DNA from: Schauerella fraxinea | Lineage (GTDB): Bacteria; Pseudomonadota; Gammaproteobacteria; Burkholderiales; Burkholderiaceae_B | Direction: 5' to 3' | DNA length: 64,000 nucleotides | Assembly: GCA_030849965.1 (NCBI GenBank) | Contig: JAVDKL010000001.1 | Location: 1,904,554-1,968,553 of the forward strand | Part shown: positions 23,508-33,674 of the stretch, in pieces | Position numbering within the stretch: the first letter of the stretch is position 1 | How the letters are laid out: the number at the start of each line of letters is the position of its first letter | Translations under genes and position numbers: made by a program | Notes under the pieces: model-generated | What the model was told of the DNA's origin: nothing | Seen by the model: only the letters and a program-made list of their open reading frames with translations | Database searches by the model: none

Positions 23508-25139
23508 GTGAACGCCACCGTTTATCAAGCCTTTCAGACTTCGGCGGCGCTTTGGCGCGACCGGCCCATGCTGTGCGTCTTGGCGGAAACGGCGGCCACC
23601 TACGGTATCGATCCCGGTGAGATCACGTACGGCACGGCGGCAAGCGACGTCGAACGCCTGAAGGCGGCGTATGCTGCCGCCGGCTACGGACATGGCCACC
23701 GCGCCGGCTTATTGCTTGAAAACCGCCCGGCTTTCCTGCTGCATTGGTATGCACTCAACGCGCTTGGGGTATCGGTCGTGCCGATCGGGCCCGACCTGCG
23801 CGCCGCCGAACTTGAGTATCTGATCGCCCATTCCGAGATCGCGCTTGCCATTGCGATCCCTTCGCGCCATGCCGCGCTCAGCGCTGCGGCCCAGCAAGCC
23901 GCGCGGCCCTTGCAGGTGATGGCGCCCGACGATGCGCCCAAGCCCGCGTTGTTTGACGCGCCCCATGCCGGCGCCCCCATCGACGCCGCCACAGAATGCG
24001 CGCTGCTTTACACCTCAGGCACCACCGGCCGGCCCAAAGGCTGCATCCTGCCCAACGAATATTTCCTGCATGCGGGACAGTGGTATGCGCAGGTCGGCGG
24101 TCTGGCGGCGCTTGAACCCGGCGCCGATCGCATGCTCACGCCACTGCCTCTCGTGCACATGAATGCCATGGCGTATTCGGCCATGGCGATGATGTTGACG
24201 GGCGGTTGCCTGATCGTGCTGGATCGTTTCCACCCTAAAACCTGGTGGGACAGCGTCCGTGCAAGCGGCGCCACCGTGCTGCATTACCTCGGGGTAATGC
24301 CGGCCATCCTGATGAAAGCCGCGCCCGCCGCCACCGATCTCGAGCACACCGTACGCTTCGGTTTCGGCGCGGGCGTGGACCGCGCGCTGCAGGGGCCGTT
24401 CGAGGCGCGCTTCGGTTTCCCATTGCTCGAGGCCTGGGCCATGACGGAGACCGGGGCCGGCGCTGTCATCATGGCCCATCTCGAACCGCGTCACATCGGT
24501 GAAAGTTGCTTCGGTGCCGAAGGCGACGATGTACTCGTCCGTGTGATCACCGACAGCGGCGGCGACGCGCAGGCAGGCGAACCCGGCGAGTTGCTGGTGC
24601 GTCACGCGGGTGCCCGCCCCCGTTTCGGCTTCTTCGCGGGTTATCTGAAAGACGAAGCCGCCACCAACGACGCGTGGCGCGATGGCTGGTTTCACACCGG
24701 CGACATCGTGCGGCGCGAGGCAGACGGCGCCTTCCGCTTCGTCGACCGCAAAAAGAACGTGATCCGCCGCAGCGGCGAGAACATCTCCGCGGTGGAAGTG
24801 GAGAGTGTGCTGGCGCGCCATCCCGATGTGCGTGCCGTGGCGGTCGCCGCCGTGCCCGATGCCGTGCGCGGCGACGAGGTGTTGGCGTGCATCGTCACGG
24901 ACGCCGCCGCCGACCCCGCCGCGCGCGAAACCTTGGCGCACAGCATCGTCACGTGGTGCCTCACCCAATTGGCCTACTACAAGGCACCAGGCTATGTGGC
25001 ATTTGTCGAGGCGTTGCCCCTCACGCCCACCAACAAGATTCAACGCGGCGAAATGAAAACCCTGGCGCCTACCCTTCCGGGCACCGCGACCTGCGTGAAC
25101 ACGTGCGCCATGAAGAAGCGCGTCGAGGTGACGCCATGA
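23508..25139 (+). CDS. AMP-dependent acyl-CoA ligase
   Basis: This 543-residue member of the acyl-CoA synthetase (ANL) superfamily resembles crotonobetaine/carnitine-CoA ligase in layout. The phosphate loop is YTSGTTGRPKG at about residues 168-178. EAWAMTETGAG is the A5 region, WFHTGDIVRREADG the A7 region and RRSGENISAVEVE the hinge. The catalytic lysine lies in TNKIQRGEMK about 30 residues before the end. It should make the CoA thioester of the pathway acid. The start is a GTG with AAGGGA upstream. It is translationally coupled by ATGA to the thiolase-fold gene, so the thioester is probably passed on to that enzyme. Confidence 0.9.
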   Translation: MNATVYQAFQTSAALWRDRPMLCVLAETAATYGIDPGEITYGTAASDVERLKAAYAAAGYGHGHRAGLLLENRPAFLLHWYALNALGVSVVPIGPDLRAAELEYLIAHSEIALAIAIPSRHAALSAAAQQAARPLQVMAPDDAPKPALFDAPHAGAPIDAATECALLYTSGTTGRPKGCILPNEYFLHAGQWYAQVGGLAALEPGADRMLTPLPLVHMNAMAYSAMAMMLTGGCLIVLDRFHPKTWWDSVRASGATVLHYLGVMPAILMKAAPAATDLEHTVRFGFGAGVDRALQGPFEARFGFPLLEAWAMTETGAGAVIMAHLEPRHIGESCFGAEGDDVLVRVITDSGGDAQAGEPGELLVRHAGARPRFGFFAGYLKDEAATNDAWRDGWFHTGDIVRREADGAFRFVDRKKNVIRRSGENISAVEVESVLARHPDVRAVAVAAVPDAVRGDEVLACIVTDAAADPAARETLAHSIVTWCLTQLAYYKAPGYVAFVEALPLTPTNKIQRGEMKTLAPTLPGTATCVNTCAMKKRVEVTP

Positions 25140-26311
25140 GCTGCCCGCGTCGCGACTATGCCGGCGTCGTCGCCACATTGCCCACGACGCTGCCGTATGT
25201 TCGATTCTCGCCGCACAGCGCGCATTGGTGGCTGGGCGGCGTGTTGCGCGAACTCGTCACGGGTGCCGGCATTGCCAAAACCGACATCGATGGCCTGTGC
25301 GTGTCGAGCTTCACGCTCGCACCCGATACCGCCGTGGCGCTGACGCAGCATCTGGGCATGAGCCCCCGCTGGCTGGACCACATCCCGATGGGCGGCGCGA
25401 GCGGTGTGGTGGCGTTGAGACGTGCCGCGCGCGCCGTCCAATCCGGCGACGCCGACATCGTGGCCTGCATCGCCGGCGACACCAACCAGCCGGATTCGTT
25501 TCGCGACACCATCAGCGCGTTTTCCCGCTTTGCGCAAGATGCCGTCTATCCGTATGGGGCGGCCGGCCCCAATGCCAGCTTTGCGCTGCTGACCGCGCAC
25601 TATATGCGCCGCACGGGTGCCATGCGCGAAGACTTCGGCAAGCTGTGCGTGGCCCAGCGCGACAACGCCCTGCGCTACCCGCACGCGTTGATGAAGAAGC
25701 CGCTATCGATGGAAGATTACATGCAGGCCCGGCCGATCGCGGAGCCCATTCATCTGTTCGACTGCGTGATGCCGTGCGCCGGCGCGGACGGCTATCTTGT
25801 CATGACCGAAGACCGCGCGCGCGCGTTGAAGCTGCCGTTCGTGCGCATCCTCTCGACCATCGAACGCCATAACGCCTGGAGCAACGATCCGATCCAGATG
25901 CGCGGCGGCTGGACCGTCGACGTCGACGAGCTCTACGGCATGGCCGGGGTGGGTCCGTGGGACATGGATTTCGTGCAGGCTTACGACGATTATCCCGTCA
26001 TCAACATGATGCAGCTCGAAGACCTGGGCTTTTGCGGCAAAGGCGAAGGCCCCGACTTCGTTCGTGCCAATACCTTTACGGTGGACGGCAGCTTTCCGTT
26101 CAACACCAATGGCGGGCAGCTGTCTGTGGGCCAGGCCGGCGCGGCGGGCGGTTATCTGGGCATCGTCGAAGCGATGCGCCAACTCACCGGCGCGGCGGAC
26201 GGCCGCCAGGTCACGGATGCCGAGCAGGGCTTGGTGAGCGGCTTCGGCATGATCAACTACGACCGTGGGCTGTGCACCGCCGCTGCCGTACTGGCACGGG
26301 GGCAAGCATGA
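25136..26311 (+). CDS. Thiolase-fold protein lacking thiolase catalytic residues, probable aldolase
   Basis: This is a 391-residue thiolase-superfamily protein of the SCP-x/Ltp2-like branch. Where thiolases have the nucleophilic Cys in a C-x-S-G context, this protein has GGASG (residues 86-90). The GHP histidine motif is GQA (332-334) after NTNGG (323-327). The final CGGG cysteine motif is absent; the sequence there is INYDRGLCTAAAV. It therefore should not do Claisen chemistry. In steroid side-chain degradation, Ltp2 is a thiolase-fold retro-aldolase that works with a DUF35 protein, and here a DUF35 gene overlaps by ATGA. I infer retro-aldol cleavage of a hydroxyacyl-CoA. The start at 25136 overlaps the ligase stop. 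Confidence 0.82.
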   Translation: MSCPRRDYAGVVATLPTTLPYVRFSPHSAHWWLGGVLRELVTGAGIAKTDIDGLCVSSFTLAPDTAVALTQHLGMSPRWLDHIPMGGASGVVALRRAARAVQSGDADIVACIAGDTNQPDSFRDTISAFSRFAQDAVYPYGAAGPNASFALLTAHYMRRTGAMREDFGKLCVAQRDNALRYPHALMKKPLSMEDYMQARPIAEPIHLFDCVMPCAGADGYLVMTEDRARALKLPFVRILSTIERHNAWSNDPIQMRGGWTVDVDELYGMAGVGPWDMDFVQAYDDYPVINMMQLEDLGFCGKGEGPDFVRANTFTVDGSFPFNTNGGQLSVGQAGAAGGYLGIVEAMRQLTGAADGRQVTDAEQGLVSGFGMINYDRGLCTAAAVLARGQA

Positions 26312-26772
26312 GCGCAGATCCCAACACCCAAGCCTTGCCGCCTGCCGCGCGCAGTGCGAAGGCGCGCGAGTTGAACGAGATCGCCGCGCGATCGCGCTTC
26401 GCGCTGCAAGGCTGCGCCCACTGCGGCACCATCCAGTATCCGCCGCGTGAGGTGTGCGTGAATTGCTTGAGCGACGCGCTCAAGTGGCGTGACGTGTCGG
26501 CCGAAGGCAAGCTGCTCGCCGTGACCACGCTGCACCATAGCAACGAGCCCTATTTTCAGACGCGACTGCCTTGGCGCGTGGGCATGGTGCGCCTGGATTG
26601 TGGTCCATCTGCCGTGGTGCATGTGGATCCCGACTGCATACCGGACGGCCGGGTGCGGGTCTCGCTCGACCTTGACGCAAGCGGCCAGGCCGTCATGACG
26701 GCCCATGCCATCACCACGGCACATGCCGTCCGCACCACCTCACTTTCCTCCACGCCGGACGACGCCTCATGA
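26308..26772 (+). CDS. DUF35 Zn-ribbon/OB-fold partner protein
   Basis: This is a 154-residue protein with a rubredoxin-like zinc ribbon (Cys36-x2-Cys39 and Cys50-x2-Cys53) followed by an OB-fold region. Proteins of this family bind acyl-CoA and form complexes with thiolase-fold enzymes such as ketosteroid-side-chain aldolases. Its ATG overlaps the thiolase-fold stop, and its own stop overlaps the SDR start, so the three are coupled. The Ala/Thr-rich last 30 residues (HAITTAHAVRTT) look disordered. The call as subunit rather than enzyme is by family. Confidence 0.88.
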   Translation: MSADPNTQALPPAARSAKARELNEIAARSRFALQGCAHCGTIQYPPREVCVNCLSDALKWRDVSAEGKLLAVTTLHHSNEPYFQTRLPWRVGMVRLDCGPSAVVHVDPDCIPDGRVRVSLDLDASGQAVMTAHAITTAHAVRTTSLSSTPDDAS

Positions 26773-27527
26773 CGCTTTCCTCCGCACCGCCCGACGCCGC
26801 AGGCGCCGAGCACGTTGCCCTCGTCACCGGTGGCAGCACCGGCATTGGCGCCGGCATCTGCCACAGCATGCTCGAAGCCGGCTACACGGTCGTGTCGCTG
26901 GCACGTCGCGCAGCAGACGTCACGCATCCCAGGCTGCACAACATTCAGGTCGACCTGCTCGACGTGGCCGCTACCGAACAGGCTGCGGCCGAAGCGGCCA
27001 GCCATTTCGCCATCAGTCACGTGGTGCACAACGCCGGCGTCATCTGGCCGGCCCTGTTGCCGGAGGTCAAGCAAAGCGAGCTGCAAGGCTTGACGCAACT
27101 GCATCTCGGCGCAGCGATCAGCCTGGTGCAGGCTGCCCTTCCCGGCATGCAGGCGCGCCGATTCGGCCGCATCGTGCTGCTCTCGTCGCGGGGGGCATTG
27201 GGCCTGCCCACCCGCACCGCGTACTCCGCCACCAAGGCCGGCATGATCGGCATGGCGCGCACGTGGTCACTCGAACTGGCCGCGCACGGCATCACCGTCA
27301 ACGTGGTCGCACCCGGCCCCGTGCAAACCGACATGTTCTACGACGTGGTCGAACGCGGCAGTGCGCGCGAAGAGCAACTGGCCCGCAGCATTCCGGTGGG
27401 CCGATTGGGCCGCGCCGACGACGTTGCGCGCGCCGTGATGTTCTTTTCCGATCCGCAAAACAGTTTCATCACCGGCCAGACGCTCTTCGTCTGCGGCGGT
27501 GCGAGTGTGAGTTCCATCACGATCTAG
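26769..27527 (+). CDS. SDR-family oxidoreductase (right arm), FabG-like
   Basis: This 252-residue short-chain dehydrogenase has TGGSTGIG at residues 20-27, NAG at 88-90, active-site Ser139/140, Tyr152 and Lys156 (YSATK). The C-terminal block FFSDPQNSFITGQTLFVCGGASV is typical of FabG-like enzymes. It overlaps the DUF35 gene (ATGA), so it probably oxidises or reduces a hydroxyacyl- or ketoacyl-CoA, or a diol, of the same pathway. It differs strongly from the SDR of the left arm, so the two are unlikely to be simple duplicates. Confidence 0.88.
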   Translation: MTLSSAPPDAAGAEHVALVTGGSTGIGAGICHSMLEAGYTVVSLARRAADVTHPRLHNIQVDLLDVAATEQAAAEAASHFAISHVVHNAGVIWPALLPEVKQSELQGLTQLHLGAAISLVQAALPGMQARRFGRIVLLSSRGALGLPTRTAYSATKAGMIGMARTWSLELAAHGITVNVVAPGPVQTDMFYDVVERGSAREEQLARSIPVGRLGRADDVARAVMFFSDPQNSFITGQTLFVCGGASVSSITI

Positions 27528-27564
27528 GCTGTATCCACCTCTTCTCCTATCCGGAGGATTCACC

Positions 27565-28713
27565 ATGCATTTCAAGACATTCACGCTGGCCGCAGCCGTT
27601 CTCGCCGCCCTCTGCACCTTGCCCGCCATGGCGCAAGTCAAGATCGGCGTGGTGACCTCGTCCACGGGGCCGACCGCACTGGTCGGCATTCCGCAGAAGA
27701 ATTCGGTGCCGCTCTTGCCCAAGAAGATCGGCGATCTCACGGTCGAGTACATCTCGCTGGACGATGCCAGCGATTCCACCGCATCGGTCACCGCCTTCAA
27801 GAAGCTGATTTCAGAACAGAACGTGGACGCCATCATCGGCCCTTCGGGCTCGCCCAACGCTATGGGTACGATCCAGTTTGCCGCGGAATCCGGCACGCCC
27901 ATGTTGGCGCCGGTGGGCACGGCCGCCGTCGTGCTGCCGATGAACGAGCAAAAGAAATGGGTGTTCAAAACCACCCAGAACGATGACATCATCGCCCGCG
28001 CGCTGGTCGAACACATGGCCAAGACGGGCATCAAGACGGTGGGCTTCATCGGCTTGAACGATCCGTATGGCGAGAATTGGTACAAGGTGTTCTCGGCCAT
28101 GGCGGCCGAGAAAGGGATCAAGATCACCGCCAACGAGCGCTATGTGCGCACGGATAGTTCGGTCACCGGCCAAGCGCTCAAATTGCTCTCGGCACGCCCC
28201 GATGCGGTGCTCATCGCCGCTCCGGGCGCGGCCAGCGTCTTGCCGCAAAACACGCTCTTCGATCAAGGCTACAAGGGCAAGTTCTATCAAACGCACGGCG
28301 CGGCCTTGCCGGATTTTCTCAAGCTGGGCGGCAAACGCGTCGAAGGCACGATTCTCGCTGCGAGCCTGATGCTGGTGTTGCCTGAGATTTCCGACAGCAA
28401 TCCGTCGAAGAAGGTCGCCACCGACTACATCGCGGCCTACGAAAAGCTCAATGGATCCAAGCCCGCCACCTTCGGCGCCAACGTGTATGACGCTGGCCTG
28501 CTGCTTGAAAAAGCGGTGCCGATTGCCGGCAAGGCGGCCAAGCCCGGCACGCCCGAGTTTCGCAGCGCCTTGCGCGATGCGCTCGAACAAACGCGTGAGC
28601 TCGTGGGCACGCAAGGCGTCTACAACATGTCGGCCGCCGATCACAGCGGTTTCGATGAGCGCGGCCGCGAGTTGATCACGGTCAAGAACGGCGACTGGGT
28701 TCTGCTCAAGTAA
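27565..28713 (+). CDS. LivK-type periplasmic binding protein (second set)
   Basis: This 382-residue ABC receptor has a Sec signal peptide ending near AMA-QVKIG. It heads the transport section of the operon, with a strong CGGAGG ribosome-binding site eight bases before the ATG. The type I binding fold is indicated by [17 protein letters not shown], the IGPSGSPN segment and [17 protein letters not shown]. Permeases and ATPases follow directly, so this is the cognate receptor of the LIV-type system. Members next to oxygenase and CoA-ligase genes commonly bind aromatic acids; the ligand here is unknown. Confidence 0.92.
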   Translation: MHFKTFTLAAAVLAALCTLPAMAQVKIGVVTSSTGPTALVGIPQKNSVPLLPKKIGDLTVEYISLDDASDSTASVTAFKKLISEQNVDAIIGPSGSPNAMGTIQFAAESGTPMLAPVGTAAVVLPMNEQKKWVFKTTQNDDIIARALVEHMAKTGIKTVGFIGLNDPYGENWYKVFSAMAAEKGIKITANERYVRTDSSVTGQALKLLSARPDAVLIAAPGAASVLPQNTLFDQGYKGKFYQTHGAALPDFLKLGGKRVEGTILAASLMLVLPEISDSNPSKKVATDYIAAYEKLNGSKPATFGANVYDAGLLLEKAVPIAGKAAKPGTPEFRSALRDALEQTRELVGTQGVYNMSAADHSGFDERGRELITVKNGDWVLLK

Positions 28714-28732
28714 CCGGCCGCGACGACACACC

Positions 28733-29773
28733 ATGGACGCCCAGATCGCCCTGATCCTGACGCAGGACGGCATTACCAACGGTGCGGTGTACGCACTGCT
28801 GGCGATGGCCATCCTGCTCGTCTTCACCGTGACGCGGGTGCTGTTCATCCCGCAGGGGGAGTTCGTGGCGTTTGCCGCGCTTGCGATGGCGGCCCTGCAA
28901 ACGGGCCGCCCCACCACGCTCGTGTGGTTGCTCGCGGGCTTTGCCGTCGCCGAGGCCGCGGCTGACGCCTGGGCGATCCGCAAGCGGCGCGGCGCCTGGC
29001 ATGTTCCGCGCACCCTGGTCCTCAAACTGGCGTATCCCTTTGCCTTGGCGGCACTGCTCTACACCATGCCGCTTGCGTCCCTGCCGATGGCCGTGCGCGC
29101 ATTGCTCGTGCTCGCGTTGCTCGTCCCGATGGGACCGCAACTCTATCGCCTCTTCTATCAACCGATCGCTTCGGCTTCACCACTGATTCTGCTGATCGTA
29201 TCGATCGCGGTGCACATTGCGCTAGTCGGGCTAGGCCTCTTGATCTTCGGCGTGGACGGCGGGCGCACCGACCCGTTTACCGACGTTGTGTTCAACGTCG
29301 GTCCTGTGAATGTGCCGAGCCAGGTGTTGTGGGTGATCGGCGTCTCCGTTGTGCTGATCGTCGTGCTGTACGTGTTCTTCGATCGCACGCTGTATGGCAA
29401 GGCCCTGCGCGCCGCCGCCTACAACCGGGTGGGTGCGCGATTGATGGGCATCTCGCCCGTGTTTGCAGGCCGCGCCACCTTTTTCCTCGCCGCCTTGATC
29501 GGTACGGTGTCCGGCATTCTCATCGCGCCGATCACCACGGTGTATTACGACTCGGGCTTTCTGATCAGTTTGAAGGGCTTCGTGGGTGCCATCATCGGCG
29601 GCCTCGTCAGCTATCCGCTGGCGGCCGGCGGCGCGGTGCTCGTCGGCATGATCGAAGCCTTTTCGGCGTTCTGGGCCAGCGCCTACAAAGAAATCATCGT
29701 GTTTACGTTGATCATTCCCGTCCTGCTCTTGCGCTCACTGCGCAGCCACACGGTTGAAGAGGAAGACGAATGA
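28733..29773 (+). CDS. LivH-type ABC permease
   Basis: This is a 346-residue inner-membrane permease of the branched-chain amino acid family. It shows the N-terminal [34 protein letters not shown] block, the [26 protein letters not shown] cytoplasmic loop that contacts the ATPase, and [24 protein letters not shown]. It is about 40-50 residues longer than E. coli LivH because of an inserted hydrophobic stretch around residues 85-145. Its stop overlaps the start of the LivM-LivG fusion (ATGA). Confidence 0.9.
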   Translation: MDAQIALILTQDGITNGAVYALLAMAILLVFTVTRVLFIPQGEFVAFAALAMAALQTGRPTTLVWLLAGFAVAEAAADAWAIRKRRGAWHVPRTLVLKLAYPFALAALLYTMPLASLPMAVRALLVLALLVPMGPQLYRLFYQPIASASPLILLIVSIAVHIALVGLGLLIFGVDGGRTDPFTDVVFNVGPVNVPSQVLWVIGVSVVLIVVLYVFFDRTLYGKALRAAAYNRVGARLMGISPVFAGRATFFLAALIGTVSGILIAPITTVYYDSGFLISLKGFVGAIIGGLVSYPLAAGGAVLVGMIEAFSAFWASAYKEIIVFTLIIPVLLLRSLRSHTVEEEDE

Positions 29774-31563
29774 CGCCGCGCCGCCTGATTCTGATCTTTC
29801 TGGCGTTGCTGGCCGTGGCGCCCCTGGTGCTGCCGCCGTTCTACGTCACCCTGCTCAACTACATCGGGCTGTATGCGATGGTTGCCTTAGGGCTGGTGCT
29901 GCTCACCGGCGTGGGTGGGCTCACGAGCTTCGGGCAAGCCGCGTTCGTCGGCCTGGGCGCCTACACCACCGCCATCCTCACCACGCAAAGCGATACGCTG
30001 CCCGCATGGATCGCATGGCTGGGCGCGTCACCCTGGATCACGTTGCTTGTGGGATTGGCGATCACGCTGGTCGTCGCGTGGCTGCTTGGCGCGATCACCT
30101 TGAGCCTTTCCGGCCATTTTCTGCCGCTGGGCACGATCGCCTGGGGCTTGAGCTTGTATTACGCGTTTGGTTCGGTTGAAGGCTTCGGCGGCCACACGGG
30201 CTTGCCCAATATCCCGGTGATCTCCCTCTTCGGCATCCCGCTCAATACCGGCGAGCGCATCTTCTACCTGATCTGGGCATTCATGCTGCTTGCGCTTTGG
30301 TCGACGCAAAATCTGCTCGACTCGCGTGAAGGGCGTGCGATCCGCGCACTCAAGGGCGGGCGCATCATGGCCGAATCGATGGGCGTGAACACGGCTCGCT
30401 CGCGCGTCATCATTTTCCTCGTGGCCGCGCTCCAGGCCAGTGCATCGGGCTGGCTGTACGCCCACATGCAGCGCTTCGTCAATCCGCAGCCATTCGGCCT
30501 GCAGATGGGCATCGAGTATCTGTTCATGGCGGTGATCGGCGGCGCGGGCCACGTGTGGGGCGCCATCGTGGGCGCGGGCCTGTTCACGCTGCTCAAGCAA
30601 TGGCTGCAAGACTGGTTGCCGAGGCTGTTGGGACAAACCGGCAACTTTGAAATCATCGTGTTCGGCTTTGGGATGGTGCTGTTGCTGCACCGTGCCCGCG
30701 GCGGACTGTGGCCGTTGATCGCCAAGTGGGTGCCGGTGCGCCGCGCACCCCGTGCCATCGATCTCAACGCGCCGCCGCTGCCCGCGAAACCCATGCCCAC
30801 GCGCGGCGACGTTGTGCTGCAAGCCGATCGCATCACCCGCAAGTTCGGCGGCCTGATCGCCAACAACGCCATGAGCCTGGATGTGCATGCCGGCGAAATC
30901 CTGGCGTTGATCGGCCCCAACGGTGCCGGCAAAAGCACCTTCTTCAATCAACTCTCGGGTGTGGATACGCCTACTTCCGGCCGCGTGGCGTTTCTGGGTC
31001 GCGATGTGACCGGACTCGGCGCGCGCAATATCGCACGCATGGGCCTGTCGCGCACGTTCCAGCATGTGCGCCTGCTGAGCAAGATGAGTGTGCTGGAGAA
31101 CGTCGCCATCGGTGCGCACTTGCGCGGGCACAAAGGCATCCTGTCTTCGGCATGGCGCCTGGACCGCAGCGAGGAAGCGCAACTGCTGGCCTGCGCCGCG
31201 CAGCACATCGAACGTGTCGGCCTGGGCGCGCACATGCATGACGAGGCCGGTTCACTGTCATTGGGACAGCAACGCATTCTCGAGATCGCCCGTGCGCTCA
31301 CGTCCGACCCCGCCGTGCTCTTGCTCGACGAACCGGCTGCCGGCCTGCGTTATCTCGAGAAGCAGGCTTTGGCGCAACTGCTGCGACGCCTGAAGGACGA
31401 AGGCATGGCCATCCTGCTCGTCGAACACGACATGGAATTCGTGATGGGGTTGGTCGATCGCATCGTCGTCATGGACTTCGGCGAGAAGATCGCCGAGGGC
31501 TTGCCTGCCGAGATTCGCGAGAACCCCGCCGTGCTCGATGCTTATCTGGGAGGCGTGGATTAA
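29770..31563 (+). CDS. LivM-LivG fusion: ABC permease joined to ATPase
   Basis: This 597-residue protein joins a LivM-type permease (about residues 1-320, with [22 protein letters not shown], and [18 protein letters not shown] in place of GGxG) to a LivG-type ATPase (about 350-597). The ATPase half has Walker [10 protein letters not shown] near residue 382, the Q-loop [10 protein letters not shown], the signature [15 protein letters not shown] and Walker [12 protein letters not shown]. The linker of about 30 residues is Pro/Ala-rich. The fusion forces one-to-one stoichiometry of this half of the transporter. LivF starts on the base right after its TAA. Such fusions are known in this family. 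Confidence 0.92.
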   Translation: MTPRRLILIFLALLAVAPLVLPPFYVTLLNYIGLYAMVALGLVLLTGVGGLTSFGQAAFVGLGAYTTAILTTQSDTLPAWIAWLGASPWITLLVGLAITLVVAWLLGAITLSLSGHFLPLGTIAWGLSLYYAFGSVEGFGGHTGLPNIPVISLFGIPLNTGERIFYLIWAFMLLALWSTQNLLDSREGRAIRALKGGRIMAESMGVNTARSRVIIFLVAALQASASGWLYAHMQRFVNPQPFGLQMGIEYLFMAVIGGAGHVWGAIVGAGLFTLLKQWLQDWLPRLLGQTGNFEIIVFGFGMVLLLHRARGGLWPLIAKWVPVRRAPRAIDLNAPPLPAKPMPTRGDVVLQADRITRKFGGLIANNAMSLDVHAGEILALIGPNGAGKSTFFNQLSGVDTPTSGRVAFLGRDVTGLGARNIARMGLSRTFQHVRLLSKMSVLENVAIGAHLRGHKGILSSAWRLDRSEEAQLLACAAQHIERVGLGAHMHDEAGSLSLGQQRILEIARALTSDPAVLLLDEPAAGLRYLEKQALAQLLRRLKDEGMAILLVEHDMEFVMGLVDRIVVMDFGEKIAEGLPAEIRENPAVLDAYLGGVD

Positions 31564-32304
31564 ATGAGCGATCTACTCACCGTACGCGGCTTGCAGGTGG
31601 CCTACGACAACATCACTGCCGTCGGCGGCGTCGATCTCACCGTGGGCCGCGGCCAGATCGTTACCGTGATCGGGCCCAACGGGGCCGGCAAGACCACCCT
31701 GCTCTCGGCCATCATGGGCATGCTGCCGTCGCGTGGCGACATCGTCTTCAACGACCGCCCGTTCGTCCACGCCGAAGTCGAAGACATGGTCGCCGCCGGC
31801 ATGAACCTCGTGCCTGAAAAACGCGAGCTCTTCGGCGAGATGACCGTCGAAGACAATCTTGCACTGGGCAGTTTTCATCGCTACCGCACCGGCCATCGCG
31901 ATCAGGCCGCAAGCATACAAGAGGTATACGAGCTGTTCCCGCGCTTGCGCGAGCGCCGCGGCCAACTGGCGGCCACGCTATCGGGCGGCGAACGCCAAAT
32001 GCTGGCGTTGGGCCGTGCCCTCATGGCGCGCCCCACGTTGTTGATGCTCGACGAACCCAGCCTGGGCCTGGCGCCGCGGATCGTGGGGGAGGTACTCAAC
32101 ATCGTCGTCGAGCTGCGCCGCCGCGGCGTCTCGATCCTGCTGGTGGAGCAGAACGCCCGCGCGGCACTCAAGATTGCCGACTACGCCTACGTGCTCGAAC
32201 TCGGCGCCGTCACGCTCGAAGGGCCGGCTGCGGAGGTTGCGCAAAACCCGAAGGTTATCGATATCTATCTGGGGCACGGCAAGCCCGTAACCCCAGCGAT
32301 TTAA
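31564..32304 (+). CDS. LivF-type ABC ATPase
   Basis: This is the 246-residue second ATPase of the LIV-type importer. Walker A is GPNGAGKTT, followed by the LivF-specific MVAAGMNLVPEKRELFGEMTV-like region. The signature is LSGGERQMLALGRAL, Walker B is LLMLDEPSLGLAP and the switch region is LVEQNA. It begins immediately after the fusion stop codon without an intergenic base. It completes a four-protein importer with the binding protein, LivH and the fusion. Confidence 0.93.
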   Translation: MSDLLTVRGLQVAYDNITAVGGVDLTVGRGQIVTVIGPNGAGKTTLLSAIMGMLPSRGDIVFNDRPFVHAEVEDMVAAGMNLVPEKRELFGEMTVEDNLALGSFHRYRTGHRDQAASIQEVYELFPRLRERRGQLAATLSGGERQMLALGRALMARPTLLMLDEPSLGLAPRIVGEVLNIVVELRRRGVSILLVEQNARAALKIADYAYVLELGAVTLEGPAAEVAQNPKVIDIYLGHGKPVTPAI

Positions 32305-32332
32305 CGCCTCATCAACCGAGAAGGGAACAGTC

Positions 32333-33643
32333 GTGAGCACAGTGGTCGTAGGTTCCGGGAAACCGGTCAGTCTTCGCAAAATCGTTGCCGCCTCCGTCGC
32401 CGGCAATGCCTTGGAATGGTATGACTTCTTCCTGTACGGCACGGCCGCCGCGCTCGTGTTCGGGCAACTGTTCTTTCCCGTCGGCACCGATCCGCTTACC
32501 GGCACGCTGGCCGCCTTCGCCGGCTTTGCCGTCGGCTTCATCGCGCGCCCCTTCGGCGCGGTGATCTTCGGCCACATCGGCGATCGCATCGGCCGACGCA
32601 CGGCACTGGTCGCCACACTATTCATTATGGGCGCCTCCACGTTTCTCATCGGCCTCTTGCCCACCTATGCCACGATCGGCATCTGGGCGCCGATCGGCCT
32701 CGTCATGCTGCGCCTCCTGCAAGGCATGGCGGCGGGCGGCGAATGGGGCGGCGGTGTGTTGATCATCTCCGAGAATGCGCCCGCGCATCGGCGCGGGTTC
32801 TACGCCGCCTGGAGTCAGGCTGGCGTGGCAGGCGGCTTCGTGTTGTCGGCCGCGGCCTTTCTCGCCGTTCAACAATTGCCGCCGGAAGACTTTCTCGCAT
32901 GGGGCTGGCGACTGCCGTTTCTGGGCAGTGTGGTGCTCTTCGGCGTAGGCGCCTACATTCGTCACAAGCTGCCGGAAACCGAAGATTTCAGCAAAGCCGA
33001 GAAGGCCGAGAAGTCAGGCAAGCACGCCGCCAAAAAAGCGGACATGCCCTGGCTGCGTGCGTTCAAAGAGCACCCCAAGGGCATGCTGGTGGGCATGGGC
33101 CTGCGCATTGCCGAAAGCGGCGGCTCGTACATCTTTCTCGCCTTCTCGCTGGCCTACGGCAAATACGTTGGCGTATCGAATACCGTGATGCTCGCCGGCG
33201 TCATGGTCTCCATGACGCTCGCCCTGCCCGCCATGATCGCCTACGGTGCGCTCTCGGATCGCATCGGCCGCCGGCCGGTATACCTGATGGGCACCATCGG
33301 TCTGATGATTGTGGCGTTTCCTTTTTTCTGGATGATCGCCACCAAGGACACGACGTTGGTCATCCTCGCATTCGTACTGGCCAATACGGTGTGCCATGCC
33401 GCGATGATCGGCACGCAACCCAGCTTCTACACCGAACTGTTTTCCACCGACGTGCGGTACTCCGGCATCTCGATCGGCCGCGAAATCGCGTCGGTGGTCG
33501 GTGGCGGCTTTGCGCCGTTCATTGCCACCGCCTTGCTGGCGCATTACCAGGCCGCCTGGCCGGTATCGCTCTATCTGATCTTTCTCGCCGCCGTCACCAC
33601 CGCCGCCGTGCTGTATTCGCGCGGCATGACGCGCAACGTGTGA
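32333..33643 (+). CDS. MHS-family metabolite:H+ symporter (MFS)
   Basis: This is a 436-residue, twelve-helix secondary transporter of the metabolite:H+ symporter group (ShiA/ProP/KgtP/CitA-like). The start region GNALEWYDFFLYG, the loop GDRIGRRTALVATL and the RLLQGMAAGGEWGGGVL helix are diagnostic. The GTG start has AAGGGA upstream. It lies 28 bases after LivF and likely gives a second uptake route for the pathway substrate or exports an intermediate. A Lys/Ala-rich cytoplasmic loop (KAEKAEKSGKHAAKK) sits in the middle. Confidence 0.9.
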   Translation: MSTVVVGSGKPVSLRKIVAASVAGNALEWYDFFLYGTAAALVFGQLFFPVGTDPLTGTLAAFAGFAVGFIARPFGAVIFGHIGDRIGRRTALVATLFIMGASTFLIGLLPTYATIGIWAPIGLVMLRLLQGMAAGGEWGGGVLIISENAPAHRRGFYAAWSQAGVAGGFVLSAAAFLAVQQLPPEDFLAWGWRLPFLGSVVLFGVGAYIRHKLPETEDFSKAEKAEKSGKHAAKKADMPWLRAFKEHPKGMLVGMGLRIAESGGSYIFLAFSLAYGKYVGVSNTVMLAGVMVSMTLALPAMIAYGALSDRIGRRPVYLMGTIGLMIVAFPFFWMIATKDTTLVILAFVLANTVCHAAMIGTQPSFYTELFSTDVRYSGISIGREIASVVGGGFAPFIATALLAHYQAAWPVSLYLIFLAAVTTAAVLYSRGMTRNV

Positions 33644-33674
33644 TGCACGCCCCTTTCGATTTGGAGATCGCCCC

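Noticed and set aside
27811-29025. A 404-codon minus-strand frame across the LivK and LivH genes
   Set aside because: It overlaps two well-supported transporter genes and has no recognisable domain.
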